Assembly: GCF_034044715.1 (NCBI RefSeq)
Contig: NZ_JAXCLW010000007.1
Location: forward strand, 1 to 64,000
DNA length: 64,000 nucleotides
Direction: 5' to 3'
DNA from: Dongia_B soli
GTDB lineage: Bacteria; Pseudomonadota; Alphaproteobacteria; Dongiales; Dongiaceae
Position 1 is the stretch's first letter. Each line of letters opens with the position of its first letter. The notes under the pieces were generated by a model. That model was not told the DNA's origin. It saw nothing but the letters and a program-made list of their open reading frames with translations, and did not search any database. The position numbers and the translations under genes are program-made. Shown here in pieces: positions 8,032-16,631 of the stretch.

Positions 8032-9237
8032 ATGCGACTCGTCATCATCGGCGCCGGCTTTGCCGGCATGTATGCTGCACTTTCCGCCGCCCGCCTGCGC
8101 GACATCCAGGGCGTTTCACCCGAAGAGCTCGAGATCGCGCTGGTCGCGCCCGAGCCGACGCTGGTGGTGCGCCCGCGGCTCTACGAACAGAAGCCCGAGA
8201 CGTTGACTGCGCCTCTGCTCGATGTGCTCAAGTCCATCGACGTCGTCTACGTGCAGGGCAGCGCCGAGACGGTCGACACCAAATCTCGCATGGTGCAGAT
8301 CGCCACGGCAAAAGGCACACGCAAGTCGCTCTCCTATGACCGGCTGGTCGTGGCCACCGGTAGCCGGCTGTTTCGTCCGAATATTCCCGGCCTTGCCGAG
8401 CACGGCTTTTCCGTCGATCAGCTCGACGATGCGATCGCCCTCGACAAGCACTTGCACGGCCTGGCCAACCGCCCGGAAAAGAACGGGCGCGATACGGTCG
8501 TCGTTGCCGGGGGCGGCTTCACCGGCATCGAGGCGGCCACAGAAATGCCCGCGCGGCTGCGCAAGATCCTCGGCAAGGATGCGAAACCGCGCGTCATCAT
8601 CGTCGACCGCAACAATGCGATTGCGCCCGACATGGGCGAAGGTCCCCGCCCCGTCATCGAGGACGCCCTGCGCAAGCTCGGTGTGGAAACCCGCCTCGGC
8701 GCCGGCGTCGCCTCGCTCGACCAATCCGGCGTCACGCTGTCCAACGGTGAACATATAGAAACCGAAACCGTGGTCTGGGCGGCAGGCATTCGCGCAGCTC
8801 CCTTGACTCAGCAGATCCCCGCCGAGCGCGACAATTTCGGCAGGCTGCTGGTCGACCGCTGTTTGCAAGTGCCAGGCGTGCCCGGCGTGTTCGCCACCGG
8901 CGATGCTGCCCGCGCAGCGTGCGACGATGTCGGCAACTACGCGCTGATGTCGTGCCAGCATGCGACGCGAATGGGCGCCTTTGCCGGCAACAACGCCGCC
9001 GCGGAGCTGCTGGGCGTTCCGACCAAGCCCTATCACCAGAAGGCCTACGTCACCTGCCTCGACCTCGGCGAGGCAGGCGCTTTGTTCACGCGCGGCTGGG
9101 AGCGCAAGGTCGAGATGGTCGGCGAGGTCGCCAAGAAGTCCAAGCAGGAGATCAACACGGTGTGGATCTATCCGCCGCAGGCCAAGCGTGCCGCCGCGCT
9201 GGCCTCGGCCGATCCGGAGCGTGTGACCGACCTCTGA
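8032..9237 (+). CDS. NAD(P)/FAD-dependent oxidoreductase, NDH-2-like
   Basis: This 401-residue flavoprotein of the pyridine nucleotide-disulfide oxidoreductase family resembles type II NADH dehydrogenases. The FAD-binding Rossmann motif is at the extreme N-terminus (MRLVIIGAGFAGMYAALSAA), the NAD-binding motif is at about residues 158-170 (VVVAGGGFTGIEAAT), and a second FAD motif contains GVFATGDAA. I chose the ATG at 8032 because AGGAG lies nine bases upstream; the ATG at 8026 is too close to it. The gene leads a group with an MBL hydrolase and an SDR opposite an AraC regulator, so it may help in detoxification. The electron acceptor is unknown. Confidence 0.85.
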   Translation: MRLVIIGAGFAGMYAALSAARLRDIQGVSPEELEIALVAPEPTLVVRPRLYEQKPETLTAPLLDVLKSIDVVYVQGSAETVDTKSRMVQIATAKGTRKSLSYDRLVVATGSRLFRPNIPGLAEHGFSVDQLDDAIALDKHLHGLANRPEKNGRDTVVVAGGGFTGIEAATEMPARLRKILGKDAKPRVIIVDRNNAIAPDMGEGPRPVIEDALRKLGVETRLGAGVASLDQSGVTLSNGEHIETETVVWAAGIRAAPLTQQIPAERDNFGRLLVDRCLQVPGVPGVFATGDAARAACDDVGNYALMSCQHATRMGAFAGNNAAAELLGVPTKPYHQKAYVTCLDLGEAGALFTRGWERKVEMVGEVAKKSKQEINTVWIYPPQAKRAAALASADPERVTDL

Positions 9238-9365
9238 ACAATCACCAGCATTGACCGGGCTTCGAACGCGGGAACCGCGGTCCGCCCAGGATCGAGCGCC
9301 AAGATCAAACTCAGGAGTTTGCAAAGATGAAACAGATGATCCGCAACACTCAGCAGGAGACAAAC

Positions 9366-10283
9366 ATGAGCTTAGACACGACCGCAGACCCCATTACATC
9401 GGGACCCGAAGAGCTCGTTCCGTCGCGCTACGCGCTGAAGGTCGGCGACATTGACGTGCTGGTGGTTAGCGATGGGGTGCTGCCGCTCCCAACCCAAATG
9501 TTGGGACACAACGCCAACCCAGCCGACCGCGCGGCCTGGCTGAAAGATATGTTCCTGCCACAGGACGCGTTCGACTGGGCACTGAACGTGGTCGTGGTGC
9601 GTAGCGGCGGCAAGACCATCCTCATTGACGCTGGACTAGGGTCCGATCCGGACTTGAACTTGCCGCGGGCCGGCCAGTTGATCAAGCGCCTGGAGGCCGC
9701 TGGCATTGATCGTGGGTCCGTGACCGACCTGGTGCTGACCCACATGCACATGGACCACATTGGTGGGCTGCTCGTCGAGGGGGTGAAGGAGCGACTGCGT
9801 AAAGACCTGCGGATCCACGTGGCGGCCGCCGAGGTCAAATTCTGGGAGGCGCCCGATTTCTCCCACACCTCCATGCCACAGGGCTTCCCGGACGCGCTTC
9901 GGTCGGCCGCGAAGCGGTTCGTGAGCGAGTACGGGAGCAACCTGCGGACGTTCGAAGAGGAGCACGAGATTGCGCCGGGCGTGGTCGTCCGTCGCACCGG
10001 CGGTCACACCCCCGGGCACAGCGTGGTCCGCGTGGCGTCCGGCGGTGACGGGCTGACGTTCGCCGGCGACGCCGTGTTTATTGTCGGGTTCGAGCAGCCC
10101 GACTGGCACAACGGTTTCGAACACGACCCCGAAGAGGCTGCGCGCGTTCGGGTCCGTCTTTTGCGGGACCTAGCTAAGAGCGGCGAGATGCTGGTGGCCA
10201 CTCACCTGCCGTTCCCGTCGATCGGACGGGTGGCAGCCGACGGCGAGGCCTTCCGTTTCGTACCCGTCTTCTGGGACTACTGA
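9366..10283 (+). CDS. MBL-fold metallo-hydrolase
   Basis: The zinc-binding signature HMHMDH of metallo-beta-lactamase-fold hydrolases is present about residue 130. Further metal ligands lie in GGHTPGHS, in FAGDAV and in the late histidine of ATHLPFPSIG. The start at 9366 has AGGAG seven bases upstream; an upstream in-frame ATG at 9327 lacks this. At 305 residues it matches cytoplasmic MBL hydrolases rather than secreted beta-lactamases, since no signal peptide is seen. It follows the flavoprotein gene by 128 bp and precedes an SDR. The substrate is unknown; a lactone or thioester is possible. Confidence 0.85.
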   Translation: MSLDTTADPITSGPEELVPSRYALKVGDIDVLVVSDGVLPLPTQMLGHNANPADRAAWLKDMFLPQDAFDWALNVVVVRSGGKTILIDAGLGSDPDLNLPRAGQLIKRLEAAGIDRGSVTDLVLTHMHMDHIGGLLVEGVKERLRKDLRIHVAAAEVKFWEAPDFSHTSMPQGFPDALRSAAKRFVSEYGSNLRTFEEEHEIAPGVVVRRTGGHTPGHSVVRVASGGDGLTFAGDAVFIVGFEQPDWHNGFEHDPEEAARVRVRLLRDLAKSGEMLVATHLPFPSIGRVAADGEAFRFVPVFWDY

Positions 10284-10309
10284 CCGCTCGTTGGGTTAAG
10301 GCCAGGCAG

Positions 10310-10341
10310 AACCAGGGCGCGTATGAGTTCTCGCCCTGGTT
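10310..10341. other. Intergenic hairpin
   Basis: AACCAGGGCG and CGCCCTGGTT form a perfect 10-bp stem with a 12-base loop, 27 bp after the MBL gene. There is no T-tract on either side, so it is more likely a transcript-stabilising hairpin or a weak terminator than a classical terminator. Confidence 0.45.
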
Positions 10342-10433
10342 CAATACCTCGCAACCACTGAGCCGCTGGAACCGAAGCGGTCGTTTATGTCCGCTTTGAC
10401 CAATTTCGAACTTTACAGATGAGGCGAACGAAC

Positions 10434-11180
10434 ATGCAGAACGAAAAGGTCATGATCATAACGGGCGGCAGCTCTGGCATCGGTCGGGCGGCCGCGCTCC
10501 GTTACGCGAACCAAGGCGACAGGGTGCTCATCACCGGCCGCCGCGCGGGCCCCGTCGAGCAAACGGTGGCGGAGCATAAAAATATCGCGGGCATCGTTGC
10601 GAACGCCGCCTCTGCTGAAGACGCCAGGCGGACTATCGCCACGGCGGTCGACAACTGGGGCCGAGTGGATGCGCTCGTCAACAACGCCGGCGCGGGCGCT
10701 ATCCTTCCGTTATCGGATGCGACAGCCGATCGGATCACAGACATCTTTTCCGTCAATGTGCTCGGTCCTAGCCTGCTGGCCCGCGCCGCCATTCCTCACC
10801 TGAGGGCGACGAAGGGCACCATCATCAACATCTCCTCGACCTTCGGTCACCGGCCGGCGGCGGGACTATCCCACTACGCCGCCAGCAAGGCGGCGCTGGA
10901 ACAGCTGACGCGCTGCTGGGCGCTCGAACTCGCGCCGCTCGGAATAAGGGTGAATGCGGTCGCGGCCGGGCCCACGGAATCCGGCGCCTTGACCGGGATG
11001 ATGGGGCTATCTGCGGAACAGGCTGAAGCCGTGAAGGAAGACGAGCGCGCACGGATTCCACTCGGTCGGCGCGGCGTTCCCGACGACGTCGCAGAATGGA
11101 TTGTCCAGCTTGCGGGCCCCGCCTCGCAATGGCTGACGGGCCAGGTTCTCGCCGTCGATGGCGGCTTGGGACTGGCTTAG
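10434..11180 (+). CDS. Short-chain dehydrogenase/reductase
   Basis: This 248-residue classical SDR has the coenzyme motif (TGGSSGIG, near residue 10), the NNAG motif, and an active site with serine (ISSTFGH) and YAASK. It ends with the usual LTGQVLAVDGG. The start at 10434 has GAGG nine bases upstream and gives the normal N-terminus; the ATG five codons earlier has no such site. The glycine-rich loop is followed by a region rich in arginine, which fits NADPH. It is the last gene of the group opposite the AraC regulator. The substrate is not predictable. Confidence 0.88.
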   Translation: MQNEKVMIITGGSSGIGRAAALRYANQGDRVLITGRRAGPVEQTVAEHKNIAGIVANAASAEDARRTIATAVDNWGRVDALVNNAGAGAILPLSDATADRITDIFSVNVLGPSLLARAAIPHLRATKGTIINISSTFGHRPAAGLSHYAASKAALEQLTRCWALELAPLGIRVNAVAAGPTESGALTGMMGLSAEQAEAVKEDERARIPLGRRGVPDDVAEWIVQLAGPASQWLTGQVLAVDGGLGLA

Positions 11181-11313
11181 TTTTACACGCTGCCAAGTGC
11201 GGTCCCGACCTGAACGAGTGGCAAGTCCAGCCATGTCCGTAAGTAAATTCAGAGCATTTCCTCTGCTCGGCAGGGAACGGATGATCGTCTTCCCGGCCTC
11301 GGCAGCCGTCGTC

Positions 11314-11515
11314 TTATCGGAAAGCCAGGGCGAATGGCTGGCTTTGCTTCATCTGGGTCAGATAAGTCCGCTTATCGCCTTTCGGTCCTTTCCATTCATA
11401 GAAGCCATCGGCCGGCACCAGGCAATGCCGCTTGGCAATGGCGGCGCGGAACATCGGCTTGCCTCAATGCTTGGCCGATCGTCATCAGTCAGGCAGGGCC
11501 GGCTTATACCAGCCC
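11314..11515 (-). pseudogene. Remnant of SRAP (YedK/HMCES-like) gene
   Basis: On the minus strand, 49 codons from 11460 down to a TAA at 11314-11316 encode KPMFRAAIAKRHCLVPADGF followed by YEWKGPKGDKRTYL, the middle of the SOS-response-associated peptidase fold that makes crosslinks to abasic DNA. The N-terminal part with the catalytic cysteine is not readable: just upstream there are in-frame stops and shifted frames, with only a trace of the WGLVP region near 11490-11510. The C-terminal half is missing. The gene is dead. Confidence 0.6.
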
Positions 11516-11732
11516 CTGCGGATTGCCTTAAGTTGATAAGGCGAGGGCGCAGAAGACGCCCATTGGGGAAACCTGCGCCGATTGCCTGCAATGCTTTGCC
11601 ACCAGCTCGACCTTGTGGAGTTCGATACGCTTCGCTTGGCCGCCCGGCAAGTCGTGTTGGGGGAAGCCCCGGCGAGGTCGCCGAACGCCGATTTCTCCGA
11701 GCGGCCAGGAGCGTGTCAGTGTGGAAGGTCGC

Positions 11733-12110
11733 CTACTTCTTCCGCGCCTTGCGGGCGGCGTAGCGAGCGTCGCGTGCCGCCTTGCGTTCGGCTTCCGCTG
11801 CAACTTCGCGAGCAGCCCGTTCGATAGCTTCCATTTTTTTCGCTTCTTGCTCGGCTTCGAGCGCCCGCAGGCGCGCGTCCTCTGCGGCGACCCGTTCCGC
11901 GGCTTCGCGCGCCGCGTCGGCCAATTTGGCCTTCTTGCGTTCAGCAGCACGTGCCTCCCGCTCGATAGCAGCCACATGCCGCGCAGCCTGGCGTTCGGCG
12001 AATCCCGGATCGTTGTGAGCCGCCTTGGCGCGGGCCTTCTCAAGCAGGATCTGCTTTGCCTTCGCTGCCGTGCTCAGCCGGTCGGCTAGGCTCGTCTCCT
12101 TGTCTCTCAT
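11733..12110 (-). CDS. DUF6481 family protein, charged coiled coil
   Basis: This 125-residue protein is almost wholly helical and very rich in alanine, lysine, arginine and glutamate. It contains the family signatures DPGFAERQAARH and the ending ARDARYAARKARKK. The family is common in Alphaproteobacteria and has no known function; the composition suggests a nucleic-acid- or ribosome-associated coiled coil. GAGGTGAG lies directly before the ATG. It sits alone between two decayed tracts, yet its frame is intact. Confidence 0.75.
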   Translation of the reverse strand: MRDKETSLADRLSTAAKAKQILLEKARAKAAHNDPGFAERQAARHVAAIEREARAAERKKAKLADAAREAAERVAAEDARLRALEAEQEAKKMEAIERAAREVAAEAERKAARDARYAARKARKK

Positions 12111-12942
12111 CTCACCTCATCTATCACGTTGTTAAAATGGAAAGGCCTTGAAAAGGGCCTCAATCTGAGCTGTTAAAAGCAGAAATTGCCGTCCAAGTCC
12201 AGGCCGGTTTGTTTTGGCGCCAGGCTCTGCGGTTTCTCCCACGGTCGCCTGTCTCAAGGCGGCCCAAAACACCCCACGCCAATGCGGCTGCCGAGCCGCG
12301 CGACGACGCGTTGGCTCTATTGATCTTCTGGTGATCTTCTGGGGTTTTGACGCTCATCGCGCCCATTTGCTGGTCCGGGTGCCTCGATCAACCGCGCCGT
12401 CGGATAGACTAACCATCCGGCTTCCACGCCGATTTTAATTAGAGCATCGCCCAGTATGTGTGCCGCGTGGGGCGCTCTATCTTTATTCTTAACGCATATG
12501 CTCACAGCTGGTGGTTTGTCGCCCAGGTAGTCGCCAGCAGCGTTTGCATTCCTCCTAGGTCCGCACGAAGTTCCGTAATGTTACCGAGTAGCGCAACTGG
12601 CTGACGGGCGCCACGAGGATGATAACCTTTAAGACGCCGACACAATTTAAATGCGGCATAAATATTGATTGCCCCGATTAAGATAAGGCACTCAGAAGAT
12701 AATCTCGACTATCTTGCAACCCATCCGACGCACCAAGTCCTGGATCTTTCCGTGTATCCGGCCAGAGGATGTGACCGAGGCTTCTGTTGCTCCGGTCAGT
12801 TGATAGGTTTCCGGAGCCTAGGGCTGTGGTTTACCCACAACGTCGTCTCACTGACAATCGCGCCATATAACAAAGGACCTTTGGGCACGTCTCCGGGACC
12901 TTTGATTTTGGGCGTGGCCCATAATGACTGTCCTCCCACCTC
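12111..12942. other. Intergenic tract with decayed small genes
   Basis: No intact gene is supported. On the minus strand 12160-12366 begins MSVKTPEDHQKIN and, after a frame change, continues with a stretch like ALRQATVGETAEP. This resembles a decayed DUF3606 gene, although the match is weak. An operator-like palindrome sits at 12401-12419. The right edge ends in a plus-strand terminator that has no intact gene in front of it, so a plus-strand small RNA is possible between about 12840 and 12975. Confidence 0.4.
12401..12419. promoter_or_regulatory. Operator-like palindrome similar to the 7637 site
   Basis: CGGATAG, five bases, then CCATCCG gives an inverted repeat with one mismatch in the outer seven positions. 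Its half-sites are almost those of the palindrome at 7637-7656 (spacer 5 instead of 6). The same missing regulator may bind both. Confidence 0.35.
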
Positions 12943-12975
12943 GCCCTGCGGCCCACTCCGCGGGGCTTTTTTTTT
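12943..12975 (+). terminator. Rho-independent terminator
   Basis: A 9-bp stem (GCCCTGCGG, loop CCCACT, CCGCGGGGC, one G-T pair) is followed by nine T. It faces the plus strand and overlaps the stop codon of the minus-strand DUF3606 gene. No plus-strand gene is intact upstream. Confidence 0.75.
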
Positions 12976-13156
12976 AAGCCGCCTTGCCGAGATAGCGGGC
13001 GATGGCGTCCGCCCGGCTCCCCACCTTGCTCACCGCTCTTTGTAACTCGTCCTTCGACACACTCCACTTCTCAGTCCAATAGCGGACCTCATAGTCTTCA
13101 TGCCGATTGACGGTGCGGCCGTCTTCCGGTGCACGAGTGCTCTTGTCGTCTGTCAT
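12974..13156 (-). CDS. DUF3606 domain protein, 60 aa
   Basis: The small protein has the family core, HEDYEVRYWTEKWSVSKDEL, followed by a helix with AVSKVGSRADAIARYL. DUF3606 proteins are short, soluble and of unknown function, and are often found beside stress and DNA-repair genes in Alphaproteobacteria. AGGTG precedes the ATG at 13156 at good spacing. A paralogue lies at 46480-46692. Confidence 0.75.
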   Translation of the reverse strand: MTDDKSTRAPEDGRTVNRHEDYEVRYWTEKWSVSKDELQRAVSKVGSRADAIARYLGKAA

Positions 13157-13291
13157 GGGTCACCTCCGGTTGAATAACCCGGTCCCGTCCCTTCGGTTCC
13201 GTTAGGACCTATGGCCCATTATCATTGGATATTGACTTCCGTTTCCGCTGGGTTGCTAAATCGAGCGGTTGGGGGAAAGGCTGGTGCACCG

Positions 13292-13543
13292 ATGGCTAAA
13301 ATCACGATGTATCGGGAGCCGCTGGAGCGGTACGTCTACAGCAAGATCATGAATTTTAAGCCGGTGAAAATCCGGCGCCTAGAGATCCGGCAACTCCGGG
13401 AAGCTGAGAACGGTTGTAACTGGGTGATTGCCGAGTTGGATTGTGACCTGCCTAAGCACATGATGTCTTACCTGCAGAGTGAAGTGATCGCACCGTTGCG
13501 GAACGCAATCGATTTGGCGGCAGAACGGCGGCGGCCGCTTTAG
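13292..13543 (+). CDS. Hypothetical protein, 83 aa
   Basis: I chose the ATG at 13292 (MAKITMYREPLERYVYSKI) because the sequence before it reads like noise. The product is basic, with no signal peptide, membrane segment or recognisable motif, and ends in a helical stretch NAIDLAAERRRPL. It lies between two broken or tiny genes. The gene may be real, but the ribosome site is weak (GGGAAAGG 13 bases away). Confidence 0.45.
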   Translation: MAKITMYREPLERYVYSKIMNFKPVKIRRLEIRQLREAENGCNWVIAELDCDLPKHMMSYLQSEVIAPLRNAIDLAAERRRPL

Positions 13544-13680
13544 GCTTAGCGCAGTCCCTGAACCGGACCTCGCGATTAATGTTGATTGGTTCGGAGGCGC
13601 CATTCTCCCTTCGTCTGGAACCACAGCGCAAACTCTTGGCCAAGCATGCGCTGGCGCCTCCACCTGAGAAAGGCGGCGCA

Positions 13681-14175
13681 ATGCAGTGGCAGACGCTCGA
13701 GAAACCTACAGCGCGTAAGTCCTCCGCCGCCATACCGCCCCAACTCTGCACTCTCCTGGCCAAGCCGCCTACAGGACCCGGCTGGGTCCATGAGATCAAG
13801 TGGGACGGCTACAGGATGGGGGCCGACATTGACCATGGGCAAGCCCGGCTGTTCACGCGAAACGGCTATGACTGGTCGGACCGGTTCCCCTCGCTCATCA
13901 AAGAGCTGGCCTTGTTGCCATGGGAACGCGCCTATATCGACGGCGAGCTATGTGCCCCGGATGAGCGGGACGCGTCGACTTCGGTGCATTGCAGGCGGCT
14001 ATCGGCGCTGGCATAGACCAGGACCTCGTTTTTATGTTTTCGACTTACTGGTTTTCAACGGCAAGGACCTGAAGAAGCTGCCACTGAAAGACCGCCGGGC
14101 GAAGCTCTCGGCCTCGGGCGCGCCAACAACAAGGCGCCTCGCTTGTCCAATTTTGCGCGCCGATGGTTTTTGAAC
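13681..14175 (+). pseudogene. Truncated, twice-frameshifted ATP-dependent DNA ligase (LigD-type)
   Basis: The frame opens well (AGAAAGGCGG before ATG) and encodes the start of an ATP-dependent DNA ligase. The nucleotidyl-transfer lysine is in EIKWDGYR and motif III-like sequence is in YIDGELCAPDE. The frame is lost near 13970, where the next frame continues RVDFGALQAAIGAGIDQDL, and shifts again near 14030, where FYVFDLLVFNGKDLKKLPLK follows. The match ends near 14175, before the oligonucleotide-binding domain. In life such enzymes work with Ku in end joining. This copy cannot make a working ligase. Confidence 0.75.
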
Positions 14176-14222
14176 GCCATCTGACTGCGAAGGATCAACC
14201 AACCCGCCAGAAAGTGTCTATT

Positions 14223-14900
14223 TCAGCCGAGTTGGGAGAGTTCGCTCAGCAACTGCTCTGTGCTTCGAATACGGCAATAGCCCTTGATACCACGCTCAGA
14301 GGCACTCTGCCGCTCTTCAGTGTAGGTCGCGCAGGCATCCGGAACCAAGGTGACGAGATAGCCCAGATCAGCCGCCCCGCGCACTGTGTTCTCCACGCAT
14401 TGGTCGCTCAGCACGCCAAAGATGACCAGATATTGGAAACCCATGTTTCGGAGGACATAGTCAAGATTAGTTGAGCCGAACGGTCCCGACGCGGTCTTCC
14501 TGATGATGATATCATCCTCGGCCGGGGCCACTTCATCGATAACGGCCGCCTGCCAGGAACCGCGCGGGTTGTTGATAAATGACGCTTTGTGATCAATCCC
14601 GCGGTCGCGTCCATCGCGCGTCAAACTCTCGATCACCACATATATATTCTCCATGCCGAGCTTGCGCGCTGCCGCATGGATCTTCTGCTGGTTGGGGATA
14701 ACCAGTCGTGTCAAGCGATCATGGAAATAGCTGTATTTCGTTTTTTCAGCATCATCGCGCGCTTTATTACGCACCTTCGCAGAACAATCGGCGTTCTGCA
14801 TATCGACGCTTATGATCGCCGTACGCTGGGGATCAATGGCCTGTTCGCGAAAAGCTGGGCCGAGATCTTCAGGTCGCCCGAAGCGGTAAAGATCGCTCAT
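14223..14900 (-). CDS. Cysteine hydrolase, isochorismatase family
   Basis: This 225-residue protein has the triad of the isochorismatase/nicotinamidase/N-carbamoylsarcosine amidase fold: aspartate in ISVDMQN, lysine in IIRKTASGPFGS and cysteine in GVLSDQCVENTV. It is the last gene of a six-gene minus-strand unit and overlaps the amidohydrolase gene before it by 4 bp (ATGA), so the two are translated together. With an importer and an N-formylglutamate hydrolase beside it, it probably hydrolyses an amide or carbamoyl bond in an imported compound. The exact substrate is unknown. Confidence 0.85.
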   Translation of the reverse strand: MSDLYRFGRPEDLGPAFREQAIDPQRTAIISVDMQNADCSAKVRNKARDDAEKTKYSYFHDRLTRLVIPNQQKIHAAARKLGMENIYVVIESLTRDGRDRGIDHKASFINNPRGSWQAAVIDEVAPAEDDIIIRKTASGPFGSTNLDYVLRNMGFQYLVIFGVLSDQCVENTVRGAADLGYLVTLVPDACATYTEERQSASERGIKGYCRIRSTEQLLSELSQLG

Positions 14901-15730
14901 GATTTAACCACGTTTGCTGATGATAGTGAGTCGGTCGCCAATCGCTCCAAGGATGGACGAAGTCGGCGGAGCAGGTGGTCGAAACGTTCGGCCCATGACG
15001 CGATGCCGGCGGCATCGGCCAGCGTATCCTGCCGTATCTCGACCAAGACATGGGGTAGGCCACGGCGTTCGCCGTGAATCGGAATAGAGTAATCGCTGTC
15101 GTCTTCAACCTTATACGGGACGTTATCTCCGACGACGAGCGCCCGCCCCCAATCCTGTTCCAGTAAGAGCTTAGCAAGCCGGCTGTCACGATTATAGGCG
15201 AGATCCATATGCCATGGTCTCTGTTGTCCAGGATAGTTCGGCGTGAAGCTATGCATCGAGAATAGGAGCGTCGGTATTCCCGCATGGCGGCGACGATCCA
15301 GCAACGCCGCGATCGCCGCATGGTACGGGCGGAACAGCACGTCACGACGCGCCGCCATATCTGCTGCGGAGAGGGCAATGTTTCCGGGGATTGCGATCCC
15401 GGCGCTTTCATCTGGGATTGAGCCTGGACTTTCGAGTGGCCGATTGCAGTCGATGACGAGACGCGAGTAGCCGCTCAGTACCAAGGAAGCATCTCGGCTT
15501 GAAGCGAGCATGCGCGCAAGATCGGCAGCACCGATATCCCAGCCGATATGCGTTCCGATTTCTTCTTCCGTCAAGCCGAGGGTGCCAAGCCGCTGCGGAA
15601 TGCGCCGGCTCGCATGATCACAGATGAAGAAGACGAAATCCCGGGATTCAACATTCGCTTCCTCAAAGACCGGAGGATCGCCGGGCGTCAGCAGCTCTTG
15701 GGCAACGACATAGGGGGTACTGTCACTCAT
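14897..15730 (-). CDS. N-formylglutamate amidohydrolase family protein
   Basis: This 277-residue protein belongs to the zinc-dependent N-formylglutamate amidohydrolase family, marked by CDHASRRIP near the N-terminus, the arginine-rich RLVIDCNRP motif, SMHSFTP and VLVEIRQD near the end. Authentic HutG removes formate from N-formylglutamate in histidine breakdown, but no hut genes are nearby. The context (Liv-type importer, isochorismatase-fold hydrolase, GS-like ligase) suggests a different formylated or acylated amino acid. I chose the ATG at 15730; an upstream in-frame start would run into livH. Confidence 0.8.
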   Translation of the reverse strand: MSDSTPYVVAQELLTPGDPPVFEEANVESRDFVFFICDHASRRIPQRLGTLGLTEEEIGTHIGWDIGAADLARMLASSRDASLVLSGYSRLVIDCNRPLESPGSIPDESAGIAIPGNIALSAADMAARRDVLFRPYHAAIAALLDRRRHAGIPTLLFSMHSFTPNYPGQQRPWHMDLAYNRDSRLAKLLLEQDWGRALVVGDNVPYKVEDDSDYSIPIHGERRGLPHVLVEIRQDTLADAAGIASWAERFDHLLRRLRPSLERLATDSLSSANVVKS

Positions 15731-15737
15731 TTTGCTC

Positions 15738-16625
15738 TCACGGACGAACACTATGCACGGCGCCGAACAAGCCCTGCGGTCGATAGAGCAACACCAGGAC
15801 AACGAGGGTGAGTGATATCGCATCACGAAACGGCTGCACGGAATCAGGTAACAGAGCCTGCAGGCCGATCTCAATCGCACCAAGGAAGAAACCGCCGATG
15901 ACCGCGCCCGTCAGATTCCCGATGCCGCCAAGGATCGCGGCGATGAACGCCTTCAGTACCGGCACGAATCCCATCAGCGGATCGACTGACCCGCGCTGTG
16001 CGATCCATAAGAGGCCAGATACGCCGGCAAGCAGTCCTGAAATCGCAAAGGCGGTCATGATCACACGGTTGGCGCGGACTCCCATCAGACGGGTGGTCGG
16101 AAAATCCACCGCCGCCGCGCGGATGGCCATTCCAAGCAGCGTGCGCTTCAGAAACAAGGTGAGCAGGCCAACGCTGAGAAAGGTCGACACGATCGACAAG
16201 GTCTGGATAACGCCGATATGGAAAGGCCCGATGCTGAGCGCGCCAGCCAGAGCATTCGGAATCGGAACCGGTCGCGGCCTTGTCGAGATGAAGTTCTGGA
16301 ACAGCACCTGCAGGATGCCGCTTACCGCGAAGCTGGTAATCAACAGCGTGGTCCCGGTGGCACCCCGAAGCGGTCGGAATGCAACCCGCTCCATCAGCGC
16401 GGCGGTGACCGCGGCGGCAATGAGTGCAAGCGGGACGATCAGCACGGCGGGCACACTAAGGACAAGACAGAAGAAAACTGTGTAGCCCGAGATGGTCAGG
16501 ATCTCGCCATGGGCAAAGTTGATCATGCCAAGCACGCTGAAAACGACGGCAAGCCCCAATGCCAATAGAGCATAAGTGCCGCCGAGGCTGAGCGCGTTCA
16601 CACATTGTTGGATCAAAATTTCCAT
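15738..16625 (-). CDS. livH: Branched-chain amino-acid-type ABC permease, LivH
   Basis: This 295-residue inner-membrane permease has eight or so hydrophobic helices. It has the LivH start (LGGTYALLALGLAVVFSVLG) and the cytoplasmic loop GIGNLTGAVIGG that contacts the ATPase. It lies 6 bp after livF. The partner permease is fused to an ATPase at 18517-20325. The importer probably carries an amino-acid-like or amide compound rather than leucine itself, given the attached hydrolases. Confidence 0.9.
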   Translation of the reverse strand: MEILIQQCVNALSLGGTYALLALGLAVVFSVLGMINFAHGEILTISGYTVFFCLVLSVPAVLIVPLALIAAAVTAALMERVAFRPLRGATGTTLLITSFAVSGILQVLFQNFISTRPRPVPIPNALAGALSIGPFHIGVIQTLSIVSTFLSVGLLTLFLKRTLLGMAIRAAAVDFPTTRLMGVRANRVIMTAFAISGLLAGVSGLLWIAQRGSVDPLMGFVPVLKAFIAAILGGIGNLTGAVIGGFFLGAIEIGLQALLPDSVQPFRDAISLTLVVLVLLYRPQGLFGAVHSVRP

Positions 16626-16631
16626 GGCGTC

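Noticed and set aside
8116..9363. Minus-strand open frame of 415 codons opposite the flavoprotein
   Set aside because: No motif or ribosome site supports it, and the plus strand has perfect FAD and NAD motifs.
14897..15730. Naming the formylglutamate-type gene hutG of a histidine pathway
   Set aside because: No hutH, hutU or hutI lies nearby, and the neighbours suggest another substrate.
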